A stretch of DNA of 64,000 bases from Vibrio atlanticus. Its GTDB lineage: Bacteria; Pseudomonadota; Gammaproteobacteria; Enterobacterales; Vibrionaceae. A program made the position numbers and the translations under genes. Below are positions 43,795 to 53,913 of the stretch, one piece after another (position 1 is the first letter of the stretch; each line of letters starts with the position of its first letter). The notes under the pieces are model-generated. The model saw nothing but the letters and a program-made list of their open reading frames with translations. It ran no database searches and was not told the DNA's origin. Location of the stretch: assembly GCF_024347315.1 (NCBI RefSeq), contig NZ_AP025460.1:1488001-1552000 (forward strand), written 5' to 3'.

Positions 43795-44022
43795 TTATTT
43801 AAAGCTAGGACAATGGTGATCGGCGCGCCACACCAATTGTCTTGAACCTTGCATTGTTTGTAATAAATCTCTACCTGACATTTGCGGGAACGCTAACAAT
43901 ACCTTGAGATCAAGAGGAGAGGTTCCGTCTTTCTCATAGGCTCTTACATGAGTAAAAGTCGATTGTAAGTGTTTGAACAGCATAGTCTTAGTAAGACAAA
44001 TTCCAAAGTTATCGCGTTTCAT
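43795..44022 (-). CDS. Small protein of unknown function
   Basis: This 75-residue protein starts at an ATG 9 bp after AAGGAAA on the minus strand. It has a few Cys and His residues near the end (WRADHHCPSFK) and no membrane segment. No family recognised. A terminator follows 40 bp later, so it is probably a real single gene. It lies upstream of the tolC-like operon on the same strand. Confidence 0.5.
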   Translation of the reverse strand: MKRDNFGICLTKTMLFKHLQSTFTHVRAYEKDGTSPLDLKVLLAFPQMSGRDLLQTMQGSRQLVWRADHHCPSFK

Positions 44023-44638
44023 TGCCTGGTTTCCTTTTCAACAATGTTTATACGTTATGTTTTTTATCCTGTTTCTATTGGACGTTGCCACTGATCGATA
44101 CTTCCTGCTCATCAATGTTTTATTATTGGGCGCTGATTTATCTGTCACCTCTGAGTTGTCTACTGGCCTGTCGCGTAAATAGAGATGTATGAATGAGGTT
44201 AGGTAGGTAACCTGTTTGTTCAACAATCGTAACGACGAGCGTGCAACTTTTAGTTATAGATACGTCCAGTGAGCGAAGGGTTGTTGCCTTTTTGTTAATC
44301 TAAATTTCGATTTAAAGCGCGGTCTGAAAATCATGACTTATGGCTTGGCAACAACGAACTTCTTCATATGCAACTATTATAATTGTATTTATTTTAAACA
44401 ACCTAAAAAACACCTAAAAGCTTAGTGATCTAGCTCAATATTTATTCGTTTATTTTTCTTTTTAGGCTAATTCGTTCTAAAAATGAACGATTAATCGAAG
44501 TGAATAACGTAAAGGGTTATCAATTAACAACCTGCTCAATTATTTAGTTGAGTAGCAGTCACAAATTCACGTACCTAGAAAGGTCATGCGATTAACTTGG
44601 TGTTAACATCATTCGTCTAACACTAGGGACGGTGGAAT
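44023..44638. promoter_or_regulatory. Intergenic region of 616 bp between divergent genes
   Basis: There is no gene here. Notable are a CRP-like half-match AGTGATCTAGCTCAAT near 44424 and an imperfect hairpin CTGCTCAA / TTGAGTAGCAG at 44532-44558, about 80 bp before the kinase gene. Both are possible control sites for the kinase operon, with weak support. Confidence 0.4.
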
Positions 44639-46294
44639 ATGAAATGGAGCAGTATCAGTTTCCGTAAAAGGTTACTGATTATCATGACGGTCACTGGTCT
44701 TGTTGAGCTTTTGATACTCTCAGGTGCTGGTTTTTACTACATCAAACAATCTCAAGAGCAAGAGATGGGTTTGAAAGCGTTAGGTGTTGCTGAATTTCTA
44801 TCTGAATCGCCACTTGTCACCAGCATTATTCAAGGAAATGGAACGTTGGATCCTAATGGCGTTCCCTACGTTCTGCCTGAAGAAACTCAAGTTAAATTTC
44901 GAAACCTTACCCAGCTCATTGGCGCGGCGTTTATCGTTGTGGGAGATGACAAAGGTATCCGCCTGATTCACCCTTATGATGACAGGCTCGGTAAACCAAT
45001 GCGTGGTGGCGATAACCAAAAAGCGTTGGTATTGGGCGAGTCTTATGTGTCGACGGCTAAAGGTTCACTTGGCTTCTCTGTCCGTGGTAAATCTGCGGTA
45101 AAAGACCCCCAAGGTGCCGTTATTGGGGTAGTGTCGGTGGGTTATCTATTGGATTCTTTGCAAGATCGAATTGAACCTTACTTAGCCTTTTTGATTGTGA
45201 TGGCCTTGCTGGTGGTTGCGGTTAATGCTGTGATTTCAAGCTATGTATCTCGTCGTTTTCAGCGTGCTATTTTAGGCTTTGAGCCAGAAGAGATTGGCCG
45301 TTTATACGTAGAACTTGATGTGACTATGAGTACTGTGAAAGAGGGCATTTTAAGTATCGATAAGAACGGTATTTTGCGTTCAATTAATAAGAGTGCCTGC
45401 GATATTTTATCGATAGACAGAGATAAAGCACTCCATCAGCAACGTCTATCAGATGTGTTGGTGGGCAGTGATTTAGAGCAGCTGTTATCAACGGGTGACA
45501 CTGATCATGATGTTGAGCTGTACCTGAACAATAAGCGAATCATTGCTAATCGCAGCCCAATTATAGTGGCTGGTGAGGTGGTTGGGGCGGTATCCAGCTT
45601 CCGATTGCGAGATGAAATCAACGATTTAACAGACCAGCTCTCACAAACCAAAGAGTATGCTGATCTACTGCGTTCGCAAACCCATGAGCATCAAAATAAG
45701 CTAAACACCATTAGTGGCTTGATTCAGATGGGCGAGCTGGACTCTGTTCAACAATTGATTGGTCAAGAAACCGCTCATTACCAGAGCTTAATTGAGTTCT
45801 TAAGAGAGACGGTGAAAGATCCATTGATTGCAGGCATGCTTTTAGGCAAAACAGAGCGAGCTCGAGAGATTGGTTTGGAGCTTAAAGTTGAAGAGGGGTC
45901 AAGGCTTGAGGCATTACCCGCTTGGTTAAACGCAGAGGATGTCGTGACGATTCTTGGCAACCTGATTGATAACGCGTTTGATGCCACCATGATGGCGATT
46001 AAACAAGAAGGGCCAATAGCACCAGCTCGTCGCGTAATCGATGTGTCGATCAGTGATTTTGGCAATGAAATTATCGTAGAAGTAGAAGACAAGGGCTGTG
46101 GTTTGCCGAAAGACTTGGCGACCAAAGCACTCACCGAAAAAGGCGTATCGAGCAAAGCGAAGCAGAACAGAGGTGTTGGTTTGTATCTCATTAAGCAACT
46201 TGCAGATCGTTATCAAGGGCAATTAGAAATGGTTGATAACCCTGATTTTGGGTCACGCATGACGGTGTATTTACCGAAAGAAGAACAACAATAA
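44639..46294 (+). CDS. DcuS/CitA-type sensor histidine kinase
   Basis: This 551-residue membrane kinase has a first segment (about 11-33), a periplasmic Cache-like (PASp) ligand domain (about 36-180, LIGAAFIVVGDDKGIRLIHP and GSLGFSVRGKSAV), a second segment (183-204), a cytoplasmic PAS (about 225-325) and the kinase core. The histidine is in RSQTHEHQNKLNTISGLI, and the ATP site in ILGNLIDNAFDAT and RGVGLYLIKQLAD. It senses C4- or C6-carboxylates by family. The next gene is its response regulator, here broken. A TctABC tricarboxylate system 8 kb away is one possible target. Confidence 0.9.
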   Translation: MKWSSISFRKRLLIIMTVTGLVELLILSGAGFYYIKQSQEQEMGLKALGVAEFLSESPLVTSIIQGNGTLDPNGVPYVLPEETQVKFRNLTQLIGAAFIVVGDDKGIRLIHPYDDRLGKPMRGGDNQKALVLGESYVSTAKGSLGFSVRGKSAVKDPQGAVIGVVSVGYLLDSLQDRIEPYLAFLIVMALLVVAVNAVISSYVSRRFQRAILGFEPEEIGRLYVELDVTMSTVKEGILSIDKNGILRSINKSACDILSIDRDKALHQQRLSDVLVGSDLEQLLSTGDTDHDVELYLNNKRIIANRSPIIVAGEVVGAVSSFRLRDEINDLTDQLSQTKEYADLLRSQTHEHQNKLNTISGLIQMGELDSVQQLIGQETAHYQSLIEFLRETVKDPLIAGMLLGKTERAREIGLELKVEEGSRLEALPAWLNAEDVVTILGNLIDNAFDATMMAIKQEGPIAPARRVIDVSISDFGNEIIVEVEDKGCGLPKDLATKALTEKGVSSKAKQNRGVGLYLIKQLADRYQGQLEMVDNPDFGSRMTVYLPKEEQQ

Positions 46295-46363
46295 TAATTG
46301 AGCACGGAGCGATCGAGTAAAGATCGTAGTGACGGAAAAAGCATGGTTAAAGGAAGAACATAA

Positions 46364-47059
46364 ATGAACGCAATCACGAGAGTCATGGTCATTGAAGATG
46401 ATATTGCGATTGCAGAGCTTCACCATCGTTATTTAGAACAGATGGGAGGCTTTGATGTGGTCGGGATTGCGACCACACAGTCTGAAGCATTAATGCAATT
46501 GGACATCTTAAAGCCTAATTTGGTTTTATTGGATGTGTATCTACCGGACGGATGCGGACTTGATATTTTGAACCACGTTCGTGGCAGTAATCAGGGCTGT
46601 GATGTGATTTTGATTACCGCCGCTCGAGATGTCGACACACTGCAACAGGCGATGCGTGGTGGAGTCGTCGACTACTTACTGAAACCTGTGATGTTTCCTC
46701 GTTTGGAAGCGGCACTGAAAAAGTACCAATCGCAACAACAAGAATTTGAAAGTGTGTCTGATTTGAACCAAGGCTTGGTCGACAAGATGCTGTAAGCCAA
46801 TGCCAAGGCAGACTCTCGAAAGGTTTCTACGTTACCTAAAGGGATCGATGGTGTAACGCTTGATAAAATTAGAGCTATTTTCCAACAAGCCGACATTGCT
46901 GATATTACAGCTGATGAGGCAGGTGAACGTATTGGAGCTAGTCGAACCACCGCTCGACGCTATTTGGAATTCCTTATCACGACTGGCGAGTTAGTGGCTG
47001 ACTTAAATTACGGGTCAGTAGGTCGCCCAGAACGCTGCTACAACAAAGCTAGAAGATAG
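46364..47059 (+). pseudogene. CitB/DcuR-family response regulator with an in-frame stop
   Basis: The first 143 residues form a full receiver: E11-D12-D13, phosphoacceptor D57 in LLDVYLPDG, T in LITAA and K in LLKPVMF. TAA at 46793-46795 ends it; the same frame then continues without break for 87 codons to TAG at 47057. This second part has the family's HTH end: SRTTARRYLEFL and YGSVGRPERCY, as in DcuR and CitB. One base change, most simply TAT or TAC to TAA, explains the stop. The receiver alone would not bind DNA, so the pathway is likely cut unless there is readthrough. A sequencing error is the other explanation. Confidence 0.85.
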
Positions 47060-47303
47060 ATTTAGCGACAACAAGTCACAAAGATAAACGCGATGCTATC
47101 AAATAAATATAAAGCCAGTTGAGTAAGCTGGTTTTGGTTTTTTCTCCCTTTCTTATTGCTCACTCCACCGACCAGATACCGTTCTTTCTTGACTACAATG
47201 TTTGAGAATGCCGATTTGCTTCTTCTTCCAGATAGAACAGCTGACTTATCGATTATAATTTGTTCGAAATCAGTCAATATTTAATCGATTGCTTTCACAG
47301 TGG

Positions 47304-47317
47304 TTGATGTAAATCAA
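47304..47317. promoter_or_regulatory. FNR-type site TTGATGTAAATCAA
   Basis: TTGATGTAAATCAA is a perfect match to the FNR consensus (TTGAT, four bases, ATCAA). It lies about 180 bp upstream of zwf and 245 bp after the response regulator. It points to oxygen control of a nearby promoter, most likely that of zwf. Confidence 0.55.
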
Positions 47318-47390
47318 ATACTCATAGACAATACTGTCCCGAATAGAGGTGATAGCTTTCACCCTCGTTTACCAAACGCATTCTCAAGTG

Positions 47391-47431
47391 TAATAGGCAC
47401 TCGCTATTGATGTAATAGCTAAGACCTATTA
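47391..47431. promoter_or_regulatory. Nested palindrome in the zwf leader
   Basis: TAATAGG (47391-47397), GCTATT (47403-47408), AATAGC (47414-47419) and CCTATTA (47425-47431) form two nested stems, each separated by five unpaired bases. The centre lies 83 bp upstream of the zwf start. It may be a repressor site (HexR type regulators act on zwf in related genera) or an RNA hairpin. Confidence 0.45.
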
Positions 47432-47493
47432 TCTATTTTCGTATGTCGCTGATACCTTTAGCGAATACTAAAAACCTTGTTTTTATAGGAAAG

Positions 47494-48999
47494 ATGATGG
47501 TAATACCTGAAAACAGCAGCATCGTTATTTTTGGTGCGTCGGGAGATCTAACTTACCGCAAGTTAATTCCTGCTTTGTACCACCTGTATGCTAGCAATCA
47601 ACTTCCAGAATCCTTTGCGATTCTTGGAGTGAGCCGTACTGAGTACAGCGACGAGTCTTACCGTGAGAAGCTGAAGAAGTCTCTTCAGGAAATGGAAAAA
47701 ACTGAGCCAGAGACGCTGAATGCATTTATTGAACATCTGCATTATCAAGCGATCAACACTTCAGATGTAGACGATTACGCTCGTCTAGCACAACGTCTGG
47801 ATAAGCTTGAGCAAGACTACCAATTCGAAAACCATAACACATTGTTCTACTTGGCAACCCCGCCAAGCCTTTACGGTGTGATTCCAGCAAACCTTGCTGC
47901 ACATGGCCTAAACGATGAGAAGAACGGCTGGCGTCGTCTGATTATTGAGAAGCCATTTGGTTACGATCTAGCATCAGCTCAAGCGCTGGATGAAGAGATC
48001 CATCATCACTTCCAAGAACACCAGATCTACCGTATCGACCATTACCTTGGTAAAGAAACGGTACAAAACCTTCTAGTGCTTCGTTTCTCAAACGCGATGT
48101 TTGAACCTCTGTGGAACCGTAACTTCATTGAATACGTTGAAATCACAGGTGCTGAGTTCCTTGGCGTTGAAGAGCGTGGCGGATATTACGACGGTTCTGG
48201 CGCAGTTCGTGACATGTTCCAAAACCACCTGCTACAAGTGCTAGCAATGGTTGGTATGGAGCCACCTGCTCAAATCAATGCAGATTCTATTCGTGATGAA
48301 GTGGTCAAAGTACTTCAGTGTCTGAAACCATTAGAAGAAGATGATTTGCGTAAAGACTTAGTATTAGGTCAGTACACAGCATCAGATGTTCGTGGTCAGC
48401 ACTTACTAGGTTACCGTGAAGAGCATGGTGTCGCAGACGACTCTCGTACTGAAACGTACATTGGTCTTAAAGCACACATCAATAACTGGCGCTGGAATGG
48501 TGTTCCTTTCTACGTACGTACGGGTAAACGCTTACCAACACGTGTGACTGAAATCGTGATTCACTTTAAGAGCACGCCACACCCAGTGTTTGGTCAAGAT
48601 GCACCAGAGAACAAGCTGATTATCCGTATCCAACCGGATGAAGGTATTCAGATGAGCTTTGGTTTGAAAGAGCCAGGTGCAGGTTTCAAAGCAAAAGAAG
48701 TGAAAATGAACTTCTCTTACTCTGATCTGCCTGAGACTCAGATGCTAACGGCTTATGAGCGTCTTCTTCTTGACGCACTGAACGGTGATGCGACTCTGTT
48801 TGCACGTACCGATGCAGTAGAAGCATGTTGGAAGTACGTTCAACCGATCTTAGATTTCAAGCAAGACCCTCAAGCACTGTTTGGCTATGCTTGTGGTACT
48901 TGGGGCCCACAAGAAGCCGATGAGCTTCTGCAGCGTGATGGCCGCGCATGGCGTTTCCCATGCAAAAACTTAACAGATACGGATTACTGCGAACTATGA
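47494..48999 (+). CDS. zwf: Glucose-6-phosphate 1-dehydrogenase
   Basis: This 501-residue enzyme oxidises glucose-6-phosphate with NADP to open the oxidative pentose phosphate pathway. The NADP site [19 protein letters not shown] (about 10-28) and the substrate site [13 protein letters not shown] with its catalytic His and Lys are intact. AGGAAAG sits directly before two adjacent ATGs (47494 and 47497). The pgl start overlaps its stop by 4 bp, and gnd follows, so the whole oxidative branch is one operon. Confidence 0.97.
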   Translation: MMVIPENSSIVIFGASGDLTYRKLIPALYHLYASNQLPESFAILGVSRTEYSDESYREKLKKSLQEMEKTEPETLNAFIEHLHYQAINTSDVDDYARLAQRLDKLEQDYQFENHNTLFYLATPPSLYGVIPANLAAHGLNDEKNGWRRLIIEKPFGYDLASAQALDEEIHHHFQEHQIYRIDHYLGKETVQNLLVLRFSNAMFEPLWNRNFIEYVEITGAEFLGVEERGGYYDGSGAVRDMFQNHLLQVLAMVGMEPPAQINADSIRDEVVKVLQCLKPLEEDDLRKDLVLGQYTASDVRGQHLLGYREEHGVADDSRTETYIGLKAHINNWRWNGVPFYVRTGKRLPTRVTEIVIHFKSTPHPVFGQDAPENKLIIRIQPDEGIQMSFGLKEPGAGFKAKEVKMNFSYSDLPETQMLTAYERLLLDALNGDATLFARTDAVEACWKYVQPILDFKQDPQALFGYACGTWGPQEADELLQRDGRAWRFPCKNLTDTDYCEL

Positions 49000-49712
49000 T
49001 CAATCACAAGATCTTTGCAACGCCTGAATTGGTCGTTGAAAACCTAGCAAATGAAATGAAAGCATACAGCGAGCAGGGCAAACCTGTTCACATTTCATTG
49101 TCGGGTGGCAGCACGCCAAAAATGCTTTTCAAGCTTTTAGCTCAAGCGCCATACGCAGAAGGCATTCAATGGAATAACCTCCATTTCTGGTGGGGCGACG
49201 AACGTTGCGTGGCACCAGACGATGCGGAAAGCAACTACGGCGAAGCAAACGCGCTACTTTTCTCGAACGTGAACCTTCCTGCTGAAAACATCCACCGCAT
49301 CCATGGTGAAGATGAGCCAAAAGCAGAAGCAGAGCGTTTCGCGAAAGAAATGGCAGACGTGATTCCAACAGAAAACGGCACGCCTGTTTTCGATTGGATC
49401 CTGCTAGGTGTTGGCGCAGACGGCCACACAGCCTCACTATTCCCGGGTGCAACTCACTACCAAGACGAGAACCTATCTGTATTAGCTTCTCACCCAGAGT
49501 CGGGCCAGATCCGTGTTTCTAAAACAGCGAAAGTTTTAGAAGCAGCAAAACGAATCAGCTACCTAGTACTGGGTGCAGGTAAAGTTGAGATCGTTAAAGA
49601 AATTCATACAACTCCTGCTTCAGAACTGCCTTACCCGGCAGCGAAAATCCAGTCTAAAACTGGTGAGACAGAGTGGTTCCTAGATTCAAATGCAGCAAGT
49701 GCTATCGCATAA
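48996..49712 (+). CDS. pgl: 6-phosphogluconolactonase
   Basis: This 238-residue enzyme hydrolyses 6-phosphogluconolactone to 6-phosphogluconate. It has the family blocks [16 protein letters not shown] (about 32-47), [13 protein letters not shown] and [16 protein letters not shown]. The start overlaps the zwf stop as ATGA. It is of DevB/SOL type, as usual in Vibrio. It is 28 bp from gnd. Confidence 0.95.
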   Translation: MINHKIFATPELVVENLANEMKAYSEQGKPVHISLSGGSTPKMLFKLLAQAPYAEGIQWNNLHFWWGDERCVAPDDAESNYGEANALLFSNVNLPAENIHRIHGEDEPKAEAERFAKEMADVIPTENGTPVFDWILLGVGADGHTASLFPGATHYQDENLSVLASHPESGQIRVSKTAKVLEAAKRISYLVLGAGKVEIVKEIHTTPASELPYPAAKIQSKTGETEWFLDSNAASAIA

Positions 49713-49740
49713 GTGCGAATAGCCGCAAGGAGATAAAATA

Positions 49741-51189
49741 ATGAAAGGTGATATCGGTGTAATTGGCCTAGCAGTAATGGGTCAGAACCTTATCCTAAAC
49801 ATGAACGACCACGGCTTCAAAGTTGTGGCTCACAACCGTACTGCTGCGAAAGTAGACGAGTTCCTAGAAGGCCCAGCTAAAGGTACTAACATTGTTGGTG
49901 CTTACTCTCTAGAAGAGCTAGTTGAGAAGCTAGAAGCGCCACGTAAAGTGATGCTTATGGTTCGTGCTGGTGATGTTGTAGATACGTTCATCGACAAGCT
50001 TGTACCACTTCTAGACAAAGGCGACATCATCATTGATGGTGGTAACACTAACTTCCCAGACACTAACCGTCGTGTTGCCGCTCTTCGCGAGAAAGGCATC
50101 CACTTCATCGGTACGGGTGTTTCTGGTGGTGAAGAAGGCGCTCGTTTCGGTCCTTCTATCATGCCAGGCGGTTCTCCTGAAGCTTGGGAAGCGGTTAAGC
50201 CTATCTTCCAAGGTATCTCTGCGAAAACTGACGCGGGTGAGCCTTGTTGTGATTGGGTTGGTAACGACGGTGCTGGTCACTTCGTTAAGATGGTTCACAA
50301 TGGCATCGAATACGGTGACATGCAGCTTATCACTGAAGCATACCAGTTCATGAAAGATGGCCTAGGTATGAACCACGACGAAATGCAGGCTGTATTTGCT
50401 GACTGGAACAAAACTGAGCTAGACAGCTACCTAGTTGAAATCACTGCTGATATCCTTGGTTACAAAGATGAAGACGGTGAAGCGCTAGTTGAGAAGATCC
50501 TAGACACTGCTGGCCAAAAAGGTACGGGCAAATGGACAGGTATTAATGCACTAGACATGGGTATCCCACTGACTCTAATCACTGAGTCTGTATTCTCTCG
50601 TTGCCTGTCTGCACTTAAAGATCAACGTGTTGAAGCTGAGAAACTGTTCGGCAAGACTGTTGCTCCAGTTGAAGGCGACAAGCAAGAGTGGGTTGATGCA
50701 ATCCGTCAGGCTCTACTTGCTTCTAAGATCATCTCTTACGCTCAAGGTTTCATGCTAATGCGTGAAGCGTCGAACGAAAACGGCTGGGATCTAAACTACG
50801 GTAACGTTGCTCTTATGTGGCGTGGCGGTTGTATCATCCGTTCTGCATTCCTAGGCAACATTCGTGATGCTTACGAAGCGAACCCAGAGATCGCTTTCCT
50901 AGGTTCAGATGCATACTTCAAAGGCATCCTAGACAACTGCATGGGCGCTTGGCGTAAAGTTGCAGCTAAGTCTATGGAATCAGGCATCCCAATGCCATGT
51001 ATGACTTCTGCACTAACGTTCCTAGACGGCTACACTACAGCTCGTCTTCCAGCGAACCTTCTACAAGCTCAACGTGACTACTTCGGTGCTCACACTTATG
51101 AGCGTACTGACCGTCCACGTGGTGAGTTCTTCCACACAAACTGGACTGGTACAGGCGGCGACACTGCTTCTACAACTTACGACGTATAA
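49741..51189 (+). CDS. gnd: 6-phosphogluconate dehydrogenase (decarboxylating)
   Basis: This 482-residue enzyme makes ribulose 5-phosphate, CO2 and NADPH. The NADP site GVIGLAVMGQNLILNMNDHG and the substrate block KMVHNGIEYGDMQLI are intact, as is the C-terminal family end with FHTNWTGTGGDT. GCAAGGAG lies 7 bp before the ATG. It is the last gene of the zwf-pgl-gnd operon and ends at a terminator 57 bp downstream. Its codon use is strongly biased, as expected of a highly expressed gene. Confidence 0.97.
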   Translation: MKGDIGVIGLAVMGQNLILNMNDHGFKVVAHNRTAAKVDEFLEGPAKGTNIVGAYSLEELVEKLEAPRKVMLMVRAGDVVDTFIDKLVPLLDKGDIIIDGGNTNFPDTNRRVAALREKGIHFIGTGVSGGEEGARFGPSIMPGGSPEAWEAVKPIFQGISAKTDAGEPCCDWVGNDGAGHFVKMVHNGIEYGDMQLITEAYQFMKDGLGMNHDEMQAVFADWNKTELDSYLVEITADILGYKDEDGEALVEKILDTAGQKGTGKWTGINALDMGIPLTLITESVFSRCLSALKDQRVEAEKLFGKTVAPVEGDKQEWVDAIRQALLASKIISYAQGFMLMREASNENGWDLNYGNVALMWRGGCIIRSAFLGNIRDAYEANPEIAFLGSDAYFKGILDNCMGAWRKVAAKSMESGIPMPCMTSALTFLDGYTTARLPANLLQAQRDYFGAHTYERTDRPRGEFFHTNWTGTGGDTASTTYDV

Positions 51190-51245
51190 TCATTAGTTAG
51201 AATCAGTAAAGAACACGTTTGTTCTTTCAGCTGAAACTAGAAAAC

Positions 51246-51271
51246 AAAAGGATGCCAATTGGCATCCTTTT
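51246..51271 (+). terminator. Terminator of the zwf-pgl-gnd operon
   Basis: AAAAGGATGCC (51246-51256) and GGCATCCTTTT (51261-51271) pair in an 11-bp stem with a 4-nt loop and a T-run. Confidence 0.88.
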
Positions 51272-51315
51272 TTGTTGGCTGTTATCTACCATAAGTCACT
51301 AGAAATTCACTTAGG

Positions 51316-52464
51316 CTAAGCCATCATGGCCTGGGGTTTTACATCGTCGTTGTATTGCTCCCGAATTGCCATAAAGCCGTCTAGGCTCTGTTTAAGCGCC
51401 TCAACACACTCTGGGTCGAACATTGAACCGTTCTGCGCTTCTATGTATTCCATCACTTCATCGAGTGACCACGCGTGCTTATAAGCTCTTTTGCTCATCA
51501 GCGCATCGAATACATCGGCTAATGTCACTATTCGAGCCTCTAGTGGTATCGCTGTGTTACTCAAAGCATCAGGCAATCCAGAGCCATCGAACCGTTCATG
51601 ATGGTGGCGCACAATATTCTTGATGAATTGAATCTCTTCACTGCACATCGAGCTGTGGTGGGAAAGGGCAACCACGTCATCAATCATATCTTCGCCATAC
51701 AAGGTGTGATTGTTCATGATGTTTCTTTCTTCTTCCGAAAAACGCTCAGCACTGAAGAGCACTTTGTCTGGGATTCGGTACTTGCCTATGTCGTGAAACG
51801 GGGCATACAAGCGAATGCGGTGAACGAATTGGTGGGTAATCTCATTGTTACTATGCGAAAGCGTACGTGCGAGCTGTTCGCTGTATTTTCCCATGCGAAT
51901 CAGATGCTCTTTGGTTTCAGGATCACGTGCGTGCCCCATGTTTAGGGCGATGGCTAATGAGGACTGAAAATGTCTCTGGCGTTCGAAGAGTTGCACAAAC
52001 AGGTTCGAAATCGCTTGGGTGAGGTAGGCGATGTCGCTTTGTATTGTCTGCTTAGCAAAAAAGTCAGTGCATGATGCGTTGATGAAAACGAATCCGAGGT
52101 TACTCTCTTGGTAGTGGATTGGAGTGGTATAGCTACTTTGGTGACCAAGCTCGAGTAGATGAGAGATTTGCTTCGTCGGATTCATCAAAGAGAGGTCATC
52201 AACAATTCTTGTTTCCAATGATTCAGCCAGACGACTCAAAGCAGAGTTGGGTTTGATCTCTTGTTCGATGTAGTGATGCTTGGCGTTTTGGCACAGTGAA
52301 TCTGAAACAAAATAGTTGGATGCTTTATTTTCACTGCACAGCACCACGGATAGCCGAGATAATATGGGGTAGTGTTCGCGAGCTAGCTGGAAGAGGTCAT
52401 CGACTATGGCGACGATGTCCTTGTCTTGGGCTGCTGCTCTACTGAAATGGGAGTAGTCAAACAT
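51316..52464 (-). CDS. HD-GYP-type cyclic-di-GMP phosphodiesterase with GAF-like sensor
   Basis: This 382-residue protein has a GAF-like N-terminal part (about 20-155) and an HD-GYP domain (about 175-370). HDIGK holds the catalytic HD, HHERFDGSGLP is the motif that in canonical members is GYP; here the Tyr is Leu (GLP). HD-GYP with such a change can still be active, but the GYP contact is altered. It starts at MFDYSH (52464). It has no membrane segment and stands alone on the minus strand between two plus-strand genes. It may act on c-di-GMP or cGAMP. Confidence 0.85.
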   Translation of the reverse strand: MFDYSHFSRAAAQDKDIVAIVDDLFQLAREHYPILSRLSVVLCSENKASNYFVSDSLCQNAKHHYIEQEIKPNSALSRLAESLETRIVDDLSLMNPTKQISHLLELGHQSSYTTPIHYQESNLGFVFINASCTDFFAKQTIQSDIAYLTQAISNLFVQLFERQRHFQSSLAIALNMGHARDPETKEHLIRMGKYSEQLARTLSHSNNEITHQFVHRIRLYAPFHDIGKYRIPDKVLFSAERFSEEERNIMNNHTLYGEDMIDDVVALSHHSSMCSEEIQFIKNIVRHHHERFDGSGLPDALSNTAIPLEARIVTLADVFDALMSKRAYKHAWSLDEVMEYIEAQNGSMFDPECVEALKQSLDGFMAIREQYNDDVKPQAMMA

Positions 52465-52904
52465 GTGGCAAGCCAACCTTTACTTATAATTATGTCATTG
52501 TTTAATCCGGTCTTTTACCGTTTCGATATTCAATAAAACCATAGCACTGTGTTATTAAAATGTAACACTGCGTACTGAAAAGCTTTAATGTCATCACTAA
52601 ATATATGGCTTTTGCATACGGTTACCATAAGTTTTGTTAAGTTAAACCAGTTTCATAATCTTTAAGAGATAGTTTTGTTCGCAAAATGTCTTAGTCTGTA
52701 TAGCGAGCTAAGGTAGGGTGTTAAGTGACCAATTCGAAATTAATTTCAAAGATAAATAGGATAACGAGTATGCTTTATGCCATCATAAAGGCATAAATAA
52801 GGGCAATGGATGTAATGCCCAAGTGATTGAGCTAGAAATGGTCAGTGATGACGGTGTTCTAGAGTAAATTCAAGGCCTTTAGTTGCCTTGGAAAAGGTAA
52901 TGTT
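52465..52904. other. Intergenic region with two hairpins before the VF530-like gene
   Basis: There is no gene in these 440 bp. TATGCTTTATG / CATAAAGGCATA (52769-52795) and CAAGGC / GCCTTG (52871-52890, ending just before the ribosome site AAAAGG) are small stems. The second could affect translation start. The rest is AT-rich and holds the two divergent promoters. Confidence 0.35.
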
Positions 52905-53318
52905 ATGACTGAAGAAGAAAGAATCGAACTGCAACAAAACAACCCACTGCATGGCTTAAAGCTTGAAACTATGATCAACGAATTAGTGGATCATTACGGT
53001 TGGGAAATTTTGGATGCAGCAATGCGCATGAACTGCTTTAACACTAAGCCGACAGTAGCAAGTGCCGTTAAATACTTGAAGAAAACAGAGTGGGCTCGTG
53101 AGAAAGTAGAGAATTTCTACCTTTACCGTTTCAAGCGCATGCCTAAAGCTTCTGATATCGAATACCAGATGCCTCCGCGTTCACGTACATTCCGTCACGG
53201 GTTAGAACCTCGTGAGCCAATGGAATTAACGGTTGAATCGATTCTAGCATCACAAGCTAAAGCAGCGTCAGCATTTAAAGAGCGTCGTGGCGGCAACGGT
53301 CGTAATTTCCGTCGTTAA
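52905..53318 (+). CDS. VF530-family DNA-binding-like protein (DUF2132)
   Basis: This 137-residue protein belongs to the VF530/DUF2132 family, small alpha-helical proteins first known from Vibrio fischeri. The opening NPLHGLKLETMINELVDHYG and SAVKYLKKTEWAREKVENFYL are the diagnostic blocks, followed by a basic, less ordered end (SAFKERRGGNGRNFRR). The basic tail fits nucleic-acid binding, which was suggested for the family by fold. AAAAGGTAATGTT precedes the ATG. Confidence 0.88.
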   Translation: MTEEERIELQQNNPLHGLKLETMINELVDHYGWEILDAAMRMNCFNTKPTVASAVKYLKKTEWAREKVENFYLYRFKRMPKASDIEYQMPPRSRTFRHGLEPREPMELTVESILASQAKAASAFKERRGGNGRNFRR

Positions 53319-53402
53319 TAGGGCGTCGTTAGTTTTAACGTCTTTATGTAAAGGCGTAAGTTGAGCATCGTTAGATAGACAAAGCCTTGACTGAAAAATA
53401 CA

Positions 53403-53424
53403 AAAGGAGCCTAAGTGCTCCTTT
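53403..53424 (+). terminator. Terminator after the VF530-like gene
   Basis: AAAGGAGC and GCTCCTTT (53403-53410 and 53417-53424) form an 8-bp stem with a 6-nt loop and a T-run; it lies between converging genes. Confidence 0.8.
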
Positions 53425-53453
53425 TTTAATGCGTGTTGCTTTAGTCGTTCGTC

Positions 53454-53645
53454 TTAAGCTTCGCGGTTCTTTCTTTGATTCTTCCAAAGATCAACGACAT
53501 AGACAATAGCGCTGATCAGTAAGAATAGCGCTGACACAGAAAACAGAGCGGGCATTTTTAGAATCCACGCGAATGTGGCAGCGAGAAAAGCGACAAAGCA
53601 AATGAGTCGACTTGATGACATGACATGACCGAGTTTAATGTTCAT
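53454..53645 (-). CDS. Small two-segment membrane protein
   Basis: This 63-residue protein has two hydrophobic segments (LICFVAFLAATFAWIL and FSVSALFLLISAIVYVV) and a basic tail (LWKNQRKNREA). AGGAGGCGTT directly before the ATG supports it. No family is known to me. It lies between the VF530-like gene and a 268-bp gap that holds no gene. Confidence 0.65.
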   Translation of the reverse strand: MNIKLGHVMSSSRLICFVAFLAATFAWILKMPALFSVSALFLLISAIVYVVDLWKNQRKNREA

Positions 53646-53913
53646 AACGCCTCCTAATGAAGTCTCACTTTCGACAGGAGAATTATCCCACCTTTGGCAA
53701 AATAAAGGCTAAAAAATAGTCTAAATTGTTATCAAATTTGCTAATTGAAGGACTCGCCTCACATATTTTAGCTTGGCTATTTTATAGTTCATAAAATAAC
53801 CAGTCGAGGGGCTTTGTCAATTCTTTATACTTAACGATTTGCGTTGTGTTTTGCTAACGAAAACCGTGATTGCTGCATGAAGTAGTTCGAATAAAAGCTA
53901 GTTGGTATAGAAC

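Noticed and set aside
47062..47277. A 71-residue minus-strand protein between the regulator and zwf
   Set aside because: Low-complexity basic sequence with no ribosome site; no family resemblance.
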